Shown here: positions 1 through 6,281 of the stretch, in pieces | Layout: every line of letters begins with the position of its first letter | How positions within the stretch are numbered: the stretch's first letter is position 1 | Source of the DNA: Planctomycetota bacterium | Lineage (GTDB): Bacteria > Planctomycetota > UBA1135 | Assembly (NCBI GenBank): GCA_027623585.1 | Contig: JAQBVK010000084.1 | Coordinates: 1 to 8,934 of the forward strand | Direction: 5' to 3' | Length of the DNA: 8,934 nt | Translations under genes and position numbers: made by a program | The notes under the pieces: model-generated | What the model saw: the letters and a program-made list of their open reading frames with translations, nothing else | Databases searched by the model: none | Told to the model about the DNA's origin: nothing

Positions 1-465
1 GCTGACCTGTGCGCCACCGAACGAGCGGTTGTCGAGGAGACCGCCGTACTCGCGTGCGAAAGGCACTCCCTGGGCGGCGGCCTGGTCGATGATGTTGACC
101 GATACCTCGGCGAGGCGGTGCACGTTGGACTCACGGGAACGAAAATCGCCGCCCTTGACCGTGTCGTAAAAGAGACGGTGGACCGAGTCACCGTCGTTGG
201 TGTAGTTCTTCGCCGCGTTGATGCCGCCTTGCGCGGCGATCGAGTGCGCGCGGCGCGGCGAGTCATGGAACACGAAGCACTCGACCTGATAGCCGAGTTC
301 GGCGAGCGAAGCCGCCGCGCTGCCTCCCGCTAATCCGGCTCCGACCACGATGACTTTGAACTTGCGCTTGTTCGCCGGGTTGACCAACTTCACCGCGAAC
401 TTGCGATTCGTCCATTTCTCGGCGAGCGGGCCGGGAGGGATGCGAGCGTCGAGGTTCAGCGCCAT
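1..465 (-). CDS. sdhA: Succinate dehydrogenase/fumarate reductase flavoprotein subunit, N-terminal part (runs off left edge)
   Basis: FAD-carrying catalytic subunit of complex II, which oxidises succinate to fumarate (or the reverse) at the cytoplasmic membrane. The visible 155 residues start MALNLDARIPPGP. They contain the Rossmann dinucleotide-binding motif VVGAGLAGG (residues 40-48). The RRAHSIAAQGG block (71-81) follows, in which His74 is the expected covalent FAD attachment residue. Next comes the NDGDSVHRLFYDTVKGGDFR stretch typical of the family. A full subunit is about 600 residues or more, so roughly three quarters lie beyond the window. The ATG at 465-463 is chosen because a GGAG Shine-Dalgarno sequence precedes it and it follows the sdhC stop codon by a single base (TGA-C-ATG), implying translational coupling in one operon. 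The iron-sulphur subunit gene (sdhB) is expected next, outside the window. The sequence resembles the non-classical Bacteroidota/Myxococcota-type SdhA rather than the E. coli type. Identification is very secure. Confidence 0.97.
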   Translation of the reverse strand, partial: MALNLDARIPPGPLAEKWTNRKFAVKLVNPANKRKFKVIVVGAGLAGGSAAASLAELGYQVECFVFHDSPRRAHSIAAQGGINAAKNYTNDGDSVHRLFYDTVKGGDFRSRESNVHRLAEVSVNIIDQAAAQGVPFAREYGGLLDNRSFGGAQVS

Positions 466-466
466 G

Positions 467-1201
467 TCAGTCTCCGGATGGGAGGGTGAGTTGCGCCGGC
501 AACCCGGTGGAGGTCTCACCGCCGATGAATCCGGTCACGATCGCCAGCGGCATCGACAGGTTTCCGATCAGCAGCAGCGCGGCGAGCCCGGGCCCGATCC
601 AATCGGTGCGGGTCGCGCAGTCCTTGGTGCGCATGCCGAGAGTCTGCACCATGGAGGAGGCTCCGTGCTGAATGTGCAGGCACAGAATCACCTGCGCGAT
701 CACGTAGGCGATGGTGGTCGGCACGTGTCGGAAGCCTTCGATCACCATGCTGTAGACGTCGTGCCGTCCGGCTGCGTCGAGCGCGCCGTAGACCTCGGCC
801 GGGTCGTAAGCGCCGACCGTGAAGTGCAGCAGGTGATAGACCACGAAGGCCAGCACCAGCACGCCGCTCCAGATCATCGTGCGCGCGGCGTAAGAAGTGA
901 CGCGGTCCACCTTGAGCGCGTACGGCACCGGCCGCGCCTCACGGCTGCGGCGCGTCACCACCACGGCCGCCCACACGTGCAGCACCAAACATGCGAGCAG
1001 CACTAGCCGAATCACCCACAGCGCGGGGCCGAGGCCCTGGAGGAAGGCCGCGTATGCGTTCAACTTTTCGGGGCCGGCAAAGACCTGCAGGTTGCCGACC
1101 ATGTGGCCGATCACGAACAACAACAGAACCACCCCGGTGGCCGCCATCACGCCCTTGGCGCCGATGGTGGAGCGCGCGGCGACGGCGATGCTGCGCTTCA
1201 T
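467..1201 (-). CDS. sdhC: Succinate dehydrogenase cytochrome b subunit (dihaem b558 type membrane anchor)
   Basis: Membrane anchor of complex II that binds two b haems and the quinone. The 244-residue protein has five hydrophobic helices, roughly residues 18-41, 60-82, 108-130, 158-178 and 200-224. The histidines expected as haem ligands in the B. subtilis SdhC/Wolinella FrdC family are H33 (in IGHMVGNLQVF), H75 (LVLHVW), H123 or H126 (VVYHLLHF) and H176 or H179 (LCLHIQHG). The length and the single-subunit architecture fit the type with one large anchor and no SdhD. An in-frame ATG nine codons upstream (1228) exists. I prefer the MKRSIAVAARSTIG start because family members begin close to the SxxGxK motif and because a -10-like box sits at 1211-1219. 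The gene is first in an sdhC-sdhA operon, ending one base before sdhA. The family is certain; whether the complex runs as dehydrogenase or fumarate reductase cannot be read from this subunit. Confidence 0.94.
   Translation of the reverse strand: MKRSIAVAARSTIGAKGVMAATGVVLLLFVIGHMVGNLQVFAGPEKLNAYAAFLQGLGPALWVIRLVLLACLVLHVWAAVVVTRRSREARPVPYALKVDRVTSYAARTMIWSGVLVLAFVVYHLLHFTVGAYDPAEVYGALDAAGRHDVYSMVIEGFRHVPTTIAYVIAQVILCLHIQHGASSMVQTLGMRTKDCATRTDWIGPGLAALLLIGNLSMPLAIVTGFIGGETSTGLPAQLTLPSGD
472..475 (-). promoter_or_regulatory. Shine-Dalgarno site of sdhA
   Basis: On the minus strand the sequence CCGGAGACTGACATG places GGAG six bases before the sdhA ATG, inside the last codons of sdhC. It is the only operon-internal start in the window and the one with the clearest ribosome binding site, in contrast to the other genes. 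Confidence 0.7.
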
Positions 1202-1210
1202 GGGCGCGGA

Positions 1211-1219
1211 ATGATACCA
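1211..1219 (-). promoter_or_regulatory. Putative sdhCA promoter, extended -10
   Basis: On the minus strand TGGTATCAT matches an extended -10 element (TGn followed by TATCAT). The hexamer ends nine bases before the sdhC ATG, so transcription would start about two to four bases before the start codon. No convincing -35 is seen; TTCGGA lies 17 bases upstream of the hexamer and matches TTGACA at only three positions. No Shine-Dalgarno sequence lies between the box and the ATG. Confidence 0.5.
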
Positions 1220-1229
1220 GCGCCACACT

Positions 1230-1252
1230 GCGTTCCGAATCGCGCGGAATGC
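1230..1252. repeat. Imperfect inverted repeat between OPT-1 stop and sdhC
   Basis: GCGTTCCG and CGGAATGC flank a 7-base loop, forming an eight-pair stem with one G-T pair. It lies 17 bases downstream of the OPT-1 stop codon and just upstream of the sdhC -10 box. No T-run follows on either strand. It could be a weak transcript-end hairpin for OPT-1 or an operator for sdhC. The evidence is only the symmetry and position. Confidence 0.3.
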
Positions 1253-1268
1253 GCGGATACCGGTCGCG

Positions 1269-3284
1269 CTATTTCAGCAGGGTCGTGTTGAGCAGCGCGA
1301 CGACTACGGCCAACAGCGTGTAGCCAGCGATCAAACCGCCAGCGACCGGAACCAGGTAAGCCTCGGCGGTTCTGCGGTTGCCTCGATTCCAAATTGCGGC
1401 GATCGCCGCGCCGAGCAGCATCAGGATCGCGTATTGGAAGCCGAAGATCATGCCGAATCCGAAGCCGGTCGCGGAGGGCAGCCAGCTCTTCCGTTTCGGC
1501 ATCAGCGTTTCGAGCACCACCATGGCGACGCCGATGCCGACGCCCCACCAAATCAGTTGCAGGTGCATCGGGTGCAAACTGGAGAAGCCGTGCTGGAACA
1601 GGTCAGCGACCGCCTTCCACGTCGCGGCGGCCGGCGCGTCGAACGCGGCTTTTCGGATCAGTTCCCCAGTCGCGGCGTCGGTCACGCCATTGAGGTAGGT
1701 CGCATCCGGGACGAGCAGCCGGAATCCGAGCGCGGTGGCGACGGTGCCTGAGAGCACGCCCAGAAATTGGGCGAGGAATTGGCGTCGCGGATTGGCGCCG
1801 AGCAGGTAGCCCGATTTGAGGTCGGTCAGCAGGTCTGCGCTGTTACCGGCGGCGTTGGCGGTGATGGACGCCGCCATGAGGTTGGCGGTGGCGTTGCCCG
1901 GAATCATCGCGCCATAGGAAAGCTGCATGATTTTTCCGAGCGGCCCCATCGGCGTGATGTCGGTCTCGCCGGTGACGCGACAGGCGACCAGACACAGCAT
2001 GAAGGTCATGGCGACCGCGAGCAGTCCGAGCAGAATCGGGACCTCGAAGTAGCGGTCCGCCAAGAAGGCGGTCAGGCCTCCGAACACCGCGGTACCGACG
2101 AGGAACCAGCGGATCGGCACCTCGGTCTCGCGCACGCGCGCTTCGAGTGCGGTCTCCGCGGAATCGCCGGCGCCCTTCCCGAAACTGCGGAAGGCGCGCG
2201 CGATGGTCTTCCATTGCATGGCGAAGGCCAGCAGGCTGGAAGCCACCAGCACCGAGACGCCGAGCCAGAGGCCGGCTTCGCGGTACACCTTGTGCGGCGC
2301 AGTGATCGCCGTGAGGACTTCGCCCGTGGGACTGGTCCAGTCCCAAGCGACCGCCGTCGGCGCCAGCCCGTAATAGATCACCAATCCGCCGAGCAGCATC
2401 GAGAAGGTCGTGCGCAGTCCGACCAGCATTCCGGCCGCCACCATGTACGGAGCGGAGAGATCGAGATACCAAGTCCAATCGGAGGGCTTGGTCGGCGCTC
2501 CGGTCTTCGGCATCGCCGCCGGCGCAGGCAGCCAGTTCATGAAGTTGATCTGGGTCGGCAGGATGGTGTCGCGGCCGAGCTTGAGCAGCGCGCCAACCTT
2601 CAACTCGAGCAGGAAAGGCAGGATGGCGCTGATGCCGGCGGTCCACAGCAGCGCCTTGGCTTTCTTCATCGCTTCCTTGCCCTCGGTGAAGAGGGCTTGA
2701 ATGGTGACGGCGGCGGCGGTGCCGGTCGGGAAGCGCAGACGCTCGTGGTTCACCATGTTGCGCTTCATCGGAATCGCCATCACGGTGCCGAGGAAGCCGA
2801 GGCATGCCGTCCACGCCATGATCACGCCGATCGAAATCTGCTCACCCTTCGGATTGGCCGCGCTCGCGGAGAGCATCAGCATCGCGGGGATCGCGGACAC
2901 CATCGTGCCGCCCGTTGCGTAGCCCGCGCTCGATGCAGTCGAAGCCATGCAGTTCATTTCCAGCGGCCCCATCGGCGTGCTCACCAGTCGCGCGGCAAGG
3001 AACAACTGCCACATCGCGAAGCACACCAGCGAGGCGGTGATCACGACGCCGAGCGCCCAGCCTGCCGTCAGACCGACGTAAAGGTTCGTGAAGGCGAGCA
3101 CGAATCCGAAGATCGATCCGGTGATCACCGCGCGGATCGTGAGTTGCGGCACCGAGTCGCCGCGATAGACCTTTGCGTACCACTCTTCTTCGCTGAGTTC
3201 CTGAACCTGGTCGGGTCCAATCTCGAGCGGCCGCGCGAGCGCGACTTCTTCTTTGGTACGAGGTGCCTTCTGGAACAGACCCAT
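1269..3284 (-). CDS. OPT-family oligopeptide transporter (OPT-1)
   Basis: Polytopic inner-membrane transporter of the OPT family (Pfam OPT), whose members carry oligopeptides or metal-chelate complexes in symport with protons; the substrate here is unknown. The 671-residue length is normal for bacterial members. After a soluble N-terminus with SEEEWYAKVYRG (31-42) come about 14 or more hydrophobic helices. Diagnostic blocks are NCMASTASSAGYATGG (111-126), IPMKRNMVNHERLRFP (171-186), GETDITPMGPLGKIMQLSYG (around 437-456) and DLKSGYLLGANPRRQF (around 487-503). The ATG start is supported by the matching MGLFQ-APRT N-terminus in the second OPT gene (4239-6233). No Shine-Dalgarno sequence is seen; a TACCTT box ends six bases before the ATG. 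The gene is divergent from the lipid kinase at 3320 with only 35 bp between starts. The family call is secure and substrate specificity is open. Confidence 0.93.
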   Translation of the reverse strand: MGLFQKAPRTKEEVALARPLEIGPDQVQELSEEEWYAKVYRGDSVPQLTIRAVITGSIFGFVLAFTNLYVGLTAGWALGVVITASLVCFAMWQLFLAARLVSTPMGPLEMNCMASTASSAGYATGGTMVSAIPAMLMLSASAANPKGEQISIGVIMAWTACLGFLGTVMAIPMKRNMVNHERLRFPTGTAAAVTIQALFTEGKEAMKKAKALLWTAGISAILPFLLELKVGALLKLGRDTILPTQINFMNWLPAPAAMPKTGAPTKPSDWTWYLDLSAPYMVAAGMLVGLRTTFSMLLGGLVIYYGLAPTAVAWDWTSPTGEVLTAITAPHKVYREAGLWLGVSVLVASSLLAFAMQWKTIARAFRSFGKGAGDSAETALEARVRETEVPIRWFLVGTAVFGGLTAFLADRYFEVPILLGLLAVAMTFMLCLVACRVTGETDITPMGPLGKIMQLSYGAMIPGNATANLMAASITANAAGNSADLLTDLKSGYLLGANPRRQFLAQFLGVLSGTVATALGFRLLVPDATYLNGVTDAATGELIRKAAFDAPAAATWKAVADLFQHGFSSLHPMHLQLIWWGVGIGVAMVVLETLMPKRKSWLPSATGFGFGMIFGFQYAILMLLGAAIAAIWNRGNRRTAEAYLVPVAGGLIAGYTLLAVVVALLNTTLLK

Positions 3285-3290
3285 GGGGGC

Positions 3291-3296
3291 AAGGTA
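3291..3296 (-). promoter_or_regulatory. Putative OPT-1 promoter -10 box
   Basis: TACCTT on the minus strand fits TAnnnT and ends exactly six bases (GCCCCC) before the OPT-1 ATG, so the transcript would begin at or next to the start codon. There is no Shine-Dalgarno-like sequence and no recognisable -35. The call rests on the same arrangement recurring at the other first genes of the window. Confidence 0.45.
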
Positions 3297-3306
3297 GCGC
3301 GGCGAC

Positions 3307-3312
3307 TAGGCT
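3307..3312 (+). promoter_or_regulatory. Putative lipid-kinase promoter -10 box
   Basis: TAGGCT ends seven bases before the proposed TTG start at 3320. Only 10 bp separate it from the opposing OPT-1 -10 box, so the two promoters would overlap back to back. No -35 is evident; the expected position falls on the first codons of OPT-1. Confidence 0.4.
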
Positions 3313-3319
3313 GTGCGGC

Positions 3320-4246
3320 TTGAGCGCGGGCACGACTGTCATTCTCAACCCGACCGCGGGGGGTGGCCGCACCGGAGCCGGCTGGCCCGAGTGGGAGCGC
3401 TTACTGGCCCAGCACTTTCCGGATTTGCGAGTCCTGCGCACCGCCGGCCCTTACGACGCGGCGCGTCTCGCCACCGAGGCCTCCGAATCCGGCGCGAGCC
3501 TGGTGCTGGCCACCGGCTGGGACGGCACGGTCAATGAGGTCGTCAACGGATTGATGGCCTCGCCGCGCGCGCGCCATGGCGAATGCCGGCTCGGCGTGCT
3601 CCCCTTCGGGACCGGCTCCGATCTCGCGCGCGGGCTCGGCCTACCGCAAGATCCTGCGGCCGGAATCGCAGCGCTCGCACACGCAGAACCGCGCCCGCTC
3701 GACGTCGGCCGCATTCGCTGCGCGGGCTTCAGCGCCGACGGCGCAGCGGTGGTCCGCCACTTCGTCAACTCGGCGGACTTCGGAATCGGCGCGGAAGTGA
3801 CGCGCCGCGTCAACGCGCGTACCCGGCGCGGGGGCCGCGCCACCTATCTCTGGACCACGGTTCGCGCGTTGCTGGCGTGGCGTGATCCGGAGGTCGAACT
3901 GCGCATCGACGGCGGCGCGGCCGAGCGCGTGCGCATCAAATCGGTGTTCCTCGCCAACGCGGCCTATGCAGGGGGGGGGATGTGCATTGCCCCCGGCGCG
4001 CTCACCGACGACGGGCTGCTGCGCCTGGTGGTGTTCGGCGAGCTCGGGCGGCTTGAAGCGATCCGTCGCCTCGGCGAGACCTATCAAGGACGCGAGATCG
4101 AGCATCCGAAGATTCGCTACGCCGACTGCCGCGAACTGCTCGCCGACGCTGCCGACGTCGTGCTGATCGAATGCGACGGGGAGCCGGTCGGCCGGCTCCC
4201 CGCGCGCATCGATCTGCTGCCCGGCGCGTTGAGCGTGCTTAGATGA
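3320..4246 (+). CDS. Diacylglycerol kinase-family lipid kinase (DAGK catalytic domain) with atypical GWDGT motif
   Basis: Soluble or membrane-associated kinase of the DgkB/YegS/sphingosine-kinase fold, predicted to transfer phosphate from ATP to diacylglycerol or a related lipid. With a TTG start it has 308 residues, normal for the family. Motifs in order are NPTAGGGRTG (10-19), GWDGTVNEVVNGL (66-78; the family norm is GGDGT, so Trp67 replaces a glycine of the nucleotide-binding loop), LPFGTGSDLARGLGLP (94-109), FGIGAEVTRRV (154-164), AYAGGGMCIAPGALTDDGLL (215-234) and ECDGEP (284-289). The TTG is preferred over the ATG at 3263, which would overlap OPT-1 and add a non-homologous leader; DAGK proteins start just before VILNP. 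A nine-G tract at 3971-3979 encodes Gly218-220. The gene is flanked by two OPT transporters on the other strand and overlaps the end of OPT-2 by 8 bp. The family is clear. Activity is uncertain because of Trp67, which may be real or a base error. Confidence 0.9.
   Translation: MSAGTTVILNPTAGGGRTGAGWPEWERLLAQHFPDLRVLRTAGPYDAARLATEASESGASLVLATGWDGTVNEVVNGLMASPRARHGECRLGVLPFGTGSDLARGLGLPQDPAAGIAALAHAEPRPLDVGRIRCAGFSADGAAVVRHFVNSADFGIGAEVTRRVNARTRRGGRATYLWTTVRALLAWRDPEVELRIDGGAAERVRIKSVFLANAAYAGGGMCIAPGALTDDGLLRLVVFGELGRLEAIRRLGETYQGREIEHPKIRYADCRELLADAADVVLIECDGEPVGRLPARIDLLPGALSVLR
3971..3979 (+). repeat. Nine-G homopolymer in the lipid-kinase coding sequence
   Basis: Nine consecutive G bases follow TATGCA and read as three GGG glycine codons (Gly218-220) in the conserved AGGGMxIAP segment. 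It is the longest single-base run I noticed in the window. A slip of one base would destroy the DDG and DGE motifs downstream. Confidence 0.95.
4177..4202. repeat. Perfect 11-bp GC hairpin near the OPT-2 / lipid-kinase 3' ends
   Basis: CGGGGAGCCGG and its exact reverse complement flank a TCGG loop, giving an 11-pair stem with only one A-T pair. It sits inside the last codons of the lipid kinase (the DGEPVGRLP region) and 36 bases past the OPT-2 stop codon on the minus strand. No T-run follows on either strand. It may act as a pause, stabiliser or factor-assisted terminator for OPT-2, or may simply reflect coding constraint. Confidence 0.6.
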
Positions 4247-6233
4247 ACACGAAGTTGTTCAAGATGGCCACGATGACGCCGATCAACGACGCGCCCGCGA
4301 TCAGGCCCGAGGCGATCGAGACGGAGTACGCCTCTTCGCTGCGCGCAGAGGCGCGGTTCCAAACCCAGACCGCGAAGCCACCGACGGCGAATGAAAGGCA
4401 GTTGTAGAACGGAAGGATGAAGCCGAGGCCCACGCCGGTAGCCGACGGCATCCAGCGCTTCACGCCTTTGGGCACCAGTTTCTCCAGGATGGAGAATGCC
4501 ACGCCGAGGATCAGTCCGACGACGATCGCATTCTGATAGGTGGAGTGGAAGTTGCCGAAGCCTTTCACAAAGATGTCGGCGACCGCTTTCCACTGGACGG
4601 CGGCGGGGGCCGCAAACTTCGGTTCGGCGACGCCCGCGACCGGGAGCGCCATGGCGTCGGGCACCAGCAGGTAGAAACCGATCACGGTGGCCACGGTGCC
4701 CGTGAAGATGCCCAAGAATTGAGCGGCGAATTGCCTGCGCGGATTGGCGCCCAGGAGATAGCCGGACTTGAGGTCGTTGAGCAAATCGGCGCATGCCGAG
4801 GCCGAGCCCGAGGTGATGCCCGCCGCGATCAGGTTGGGGGTTGCTTGCTGCGGGATCAACACGCCGTAAGACAACTGCATGATCTTGCCCATCGCGCCAG
4901 TGGGTGTGACGTCGGTCTCGCCGGTGATCCGACTCGCAACCAGGCAGAGCACGAAGGTCATCAGCACGGCCAAGACGCCGAACATGACGGGCACGTGGAA
5001 CTGCGCCGCGGCGAGCCAGATCACGCCCACCGCGGCGAATGCGCTGCCGGCGAAGAACCACGAGTTCGGAACTTCCGTAGCAGCAACGCGCGGATCTTGT
5101 TCTGCGGTCGCGCCCTTGCCGAAGCCACGAAAGGCGCGACCGATCGAGCGCGCCTGGAACGCGAAGGAGGTCATCGCGGCGGCGATCAGGAAAGGCGCGC
5201 CGAACCACAGTCCGACCTGCTTCCACGCGGCCTTCGGCTCCGTGACCGCCGCGATCACGTTGCCGTCCGGATCGGTCCAGTACTGCTCGAGCCCCCAGGG
5301 CCCCGCGCCGAAGGCCAGCGCGATCGCGCCCGCCAGCATCCACAAAGTCACGCGTGGGCCGATGATCATGCCCGCGCCGATCAGCACCGGATCCTTGTCG
5401 ATCTTGATGCCCCAATCGGAGGGGAGATAGGCAGAACCGTCCGCTTTCTTTCCCAATCCTGGCAGCCACTCGAACCACTTGAATTTGTCTTCGAACAGAG
5501 TTCCGTAAACGCGCTTCCCCGCCTCGGTGGTCTCGGTCACGATCCACTGGAGACTGATCAGCGGCGGAATCACAGCCCCGACCAATCCGCTCCACAGCAG
5601 CGCCTTCGCTTTGCGCGCTGCTCCCGCACTGTCGGCATACAGCGACTGCAGCGTGGATGCGGCTGCGAGTCCAGACGGGAAGCGCAGGCGCTCGCGATTG
5701 ATCATCGTGCGCTTCATCGGAATCGCCAGGCAGGTGCCGAGCACCGCGAGGCAGAAGGTCCACGCCATGAGCACCGGCCACGCGAGGTGAGTGCCTCCGG
5801 GGTTGTCGATGGTGGCGGACAGCATCAGCAGCGCCGGAATCGCCGACACCATGGTCGAGCCGGTCGAGTACCCCGCAGCCGACGCAGTGGACTGCATGCA
5901 GTTGTTCTCGAGGATGGACATCGGCGTGCGCACGATCCCAGCGGCCAAGAACAGACGCCACACGGAAAACGACACGATGCAGGCGGTGATCGCGACGCCG
6001 AGGTGCCACCCGGCCTTCAGTCCCACGAACAGATTGGTGAAGGCGAGGAAGAATCCGAGCACCGAGCCCATCAGCACCGCGCGCACCGTGAGTTGCGGCG
6101 TCTGCTCTCCGCGATACACCTTTGCGTACCATTCTTCCTCGCTCATTTCCGCGACTTCGGCGGGAGTGATCTCGAGCGGCCGACTGGCGACCAGATCTTC
6201 GGTGGTGCGCGGGGCGCGTTGAAACAGACCCAT
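4239..6233 (-). CDS. OPT-family oligopeptide transporter (OPT-2), paralogue of OPT-1
   Basis: Second polytopic OPT transporter, 664 residues, recognisably paralogous to the one at 1269-3284: the two begin MGLFQ(K/R)APRT and share SEEEWYAKVYRG in full. Family blocks are NCMQSTASAAGYSTGS (111-126), IPMKRTMINRERLRFP (about 171-186), GETDVTPTGAMGKIMQLSYG (around 439) and DLKSGYLLGANPRRQF (around 485-500). The two differ most in the central loop near residues 220-290, where OPT-2 carries TETTEAGKRVYGTLFEDKFK instead of the OPT-1 sequence, suggesting different substrates. A longer reading frame reaching 6356 is open, but the homologous Met at 6233 and a TATCGT box six bases upstream favour the shorter protein. 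The gene overlaps the lipid-kinase 3' end by 8 bp tail to tail, so no separate terminator fits between them. It is divergent from the membrane phosphatase/sulfatase-like gene. Confidence 0.92.
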   Translation of the reverse strand: MGLFQRAPRTTEDLVASRPLEITPAEVAEMSEEEWYAKVYRGEQTPQLTVRAVLMGSVLGFFLAFTNLFVGLKAGWHLGVAITACIVSFSVWRLFLAAGIVRTPMSILENNCMQSTASAAGYSTGSTMVSAIPALLMLSATIDNPGGTHLAWPVLMAWTFCLAVLGTCLAIPMKRTMINRERLRFPSGLAAASTLQSLYADSAGAARKAKALLWSGLVGAVIPPLISLQWIVTETTEAGKRVYGTLFEDKFKWFEWLPGLGKKADGSAYLPSDWGIKIDKDPVLIGAGMIIGPRVTLWMLAGAIALAFGAGPWGLEQYWTDPDGNVIAAVTEPKAAWKQVGLWFGAPFLIAAAMTSFAFQARSIGRAFRGFGKGATAEQDPRVAATEVPNSWFFAGSAFAAVGVIWLAAAQFHVPVMFGVLAVLMTFVLCLVASRITGETDVTPTGAMGKIMQLSYGVLIPQQATPNLIAAGITSGSASACADLLNDLKSGYLLGANPRRQFAAQFLGIFTGTVATVIGFYLLVPDAMALPVAGVAEPKFAAPAAVQWKAVADIFVKGFGNFHSTYQNAIVVGLILGVAFSILEKLVPKGVKRWMPSATGVGLGFILPFYNCLSFAVGGFAVWVWNRASARSEEAYSVSIASGLIAGASLIGVIVAILNNFVFI

Positions 6234-6239
6234 GAGCCC

Positions 6240-6245
6240 ACGATA
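6240..6245 (-). promoter_or_regulatory. Putative OPT-2 promoter -10 box
   Basis: TATCGT on the minus strand ends six bases (GGGCTC) before the OPT-2 ATG, the same spacing as in OPT-1. Both boxes are preceded by GC. No -35 is recognised. Confidence 0.45.
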
Positions 6246-6267
6246 GCGGCGGCGCCATGCGTTGCCG

Positions 6268-6273
6268 TAACCT
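6268..6273 (+). promoter_or_regulatory. Putative promoter -10 box of the membrane sulfatase-superfamily gene
   Basis: TAACCT ends eight bases before the ATG at 6282, with no Shine-Dalgarno-like sequence in between. It faces away from the OPT-2 box across 22 bp, so the 48-bp intergenic region would hold two divergent promoters. Confidence 0.35.
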
Positions 6274-6281
6274 ATGGCGAC

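Noticed and set aside
350..1006. Plus-strand frames over the sdhA/sdhC region
   Set aside because: They are antisense to sdhA and sdhC, both of which are identified by multiple conserved motifs.
1202..1228. Nine-residue N-terminal extension of SdhC from an ATG at 1228
   Set aside because: It would add a segment not expected in the family and would place the start upstream of the -10 box at 1211-1219.
1767..3323. A 518-codon open frame on the plus strand
   Set aside because: It lies antisense to OPT-1, which has clear family motifs throughout. The translation is low-complexity Arg/His/Gln/Glu-rich without any recognisable domain.
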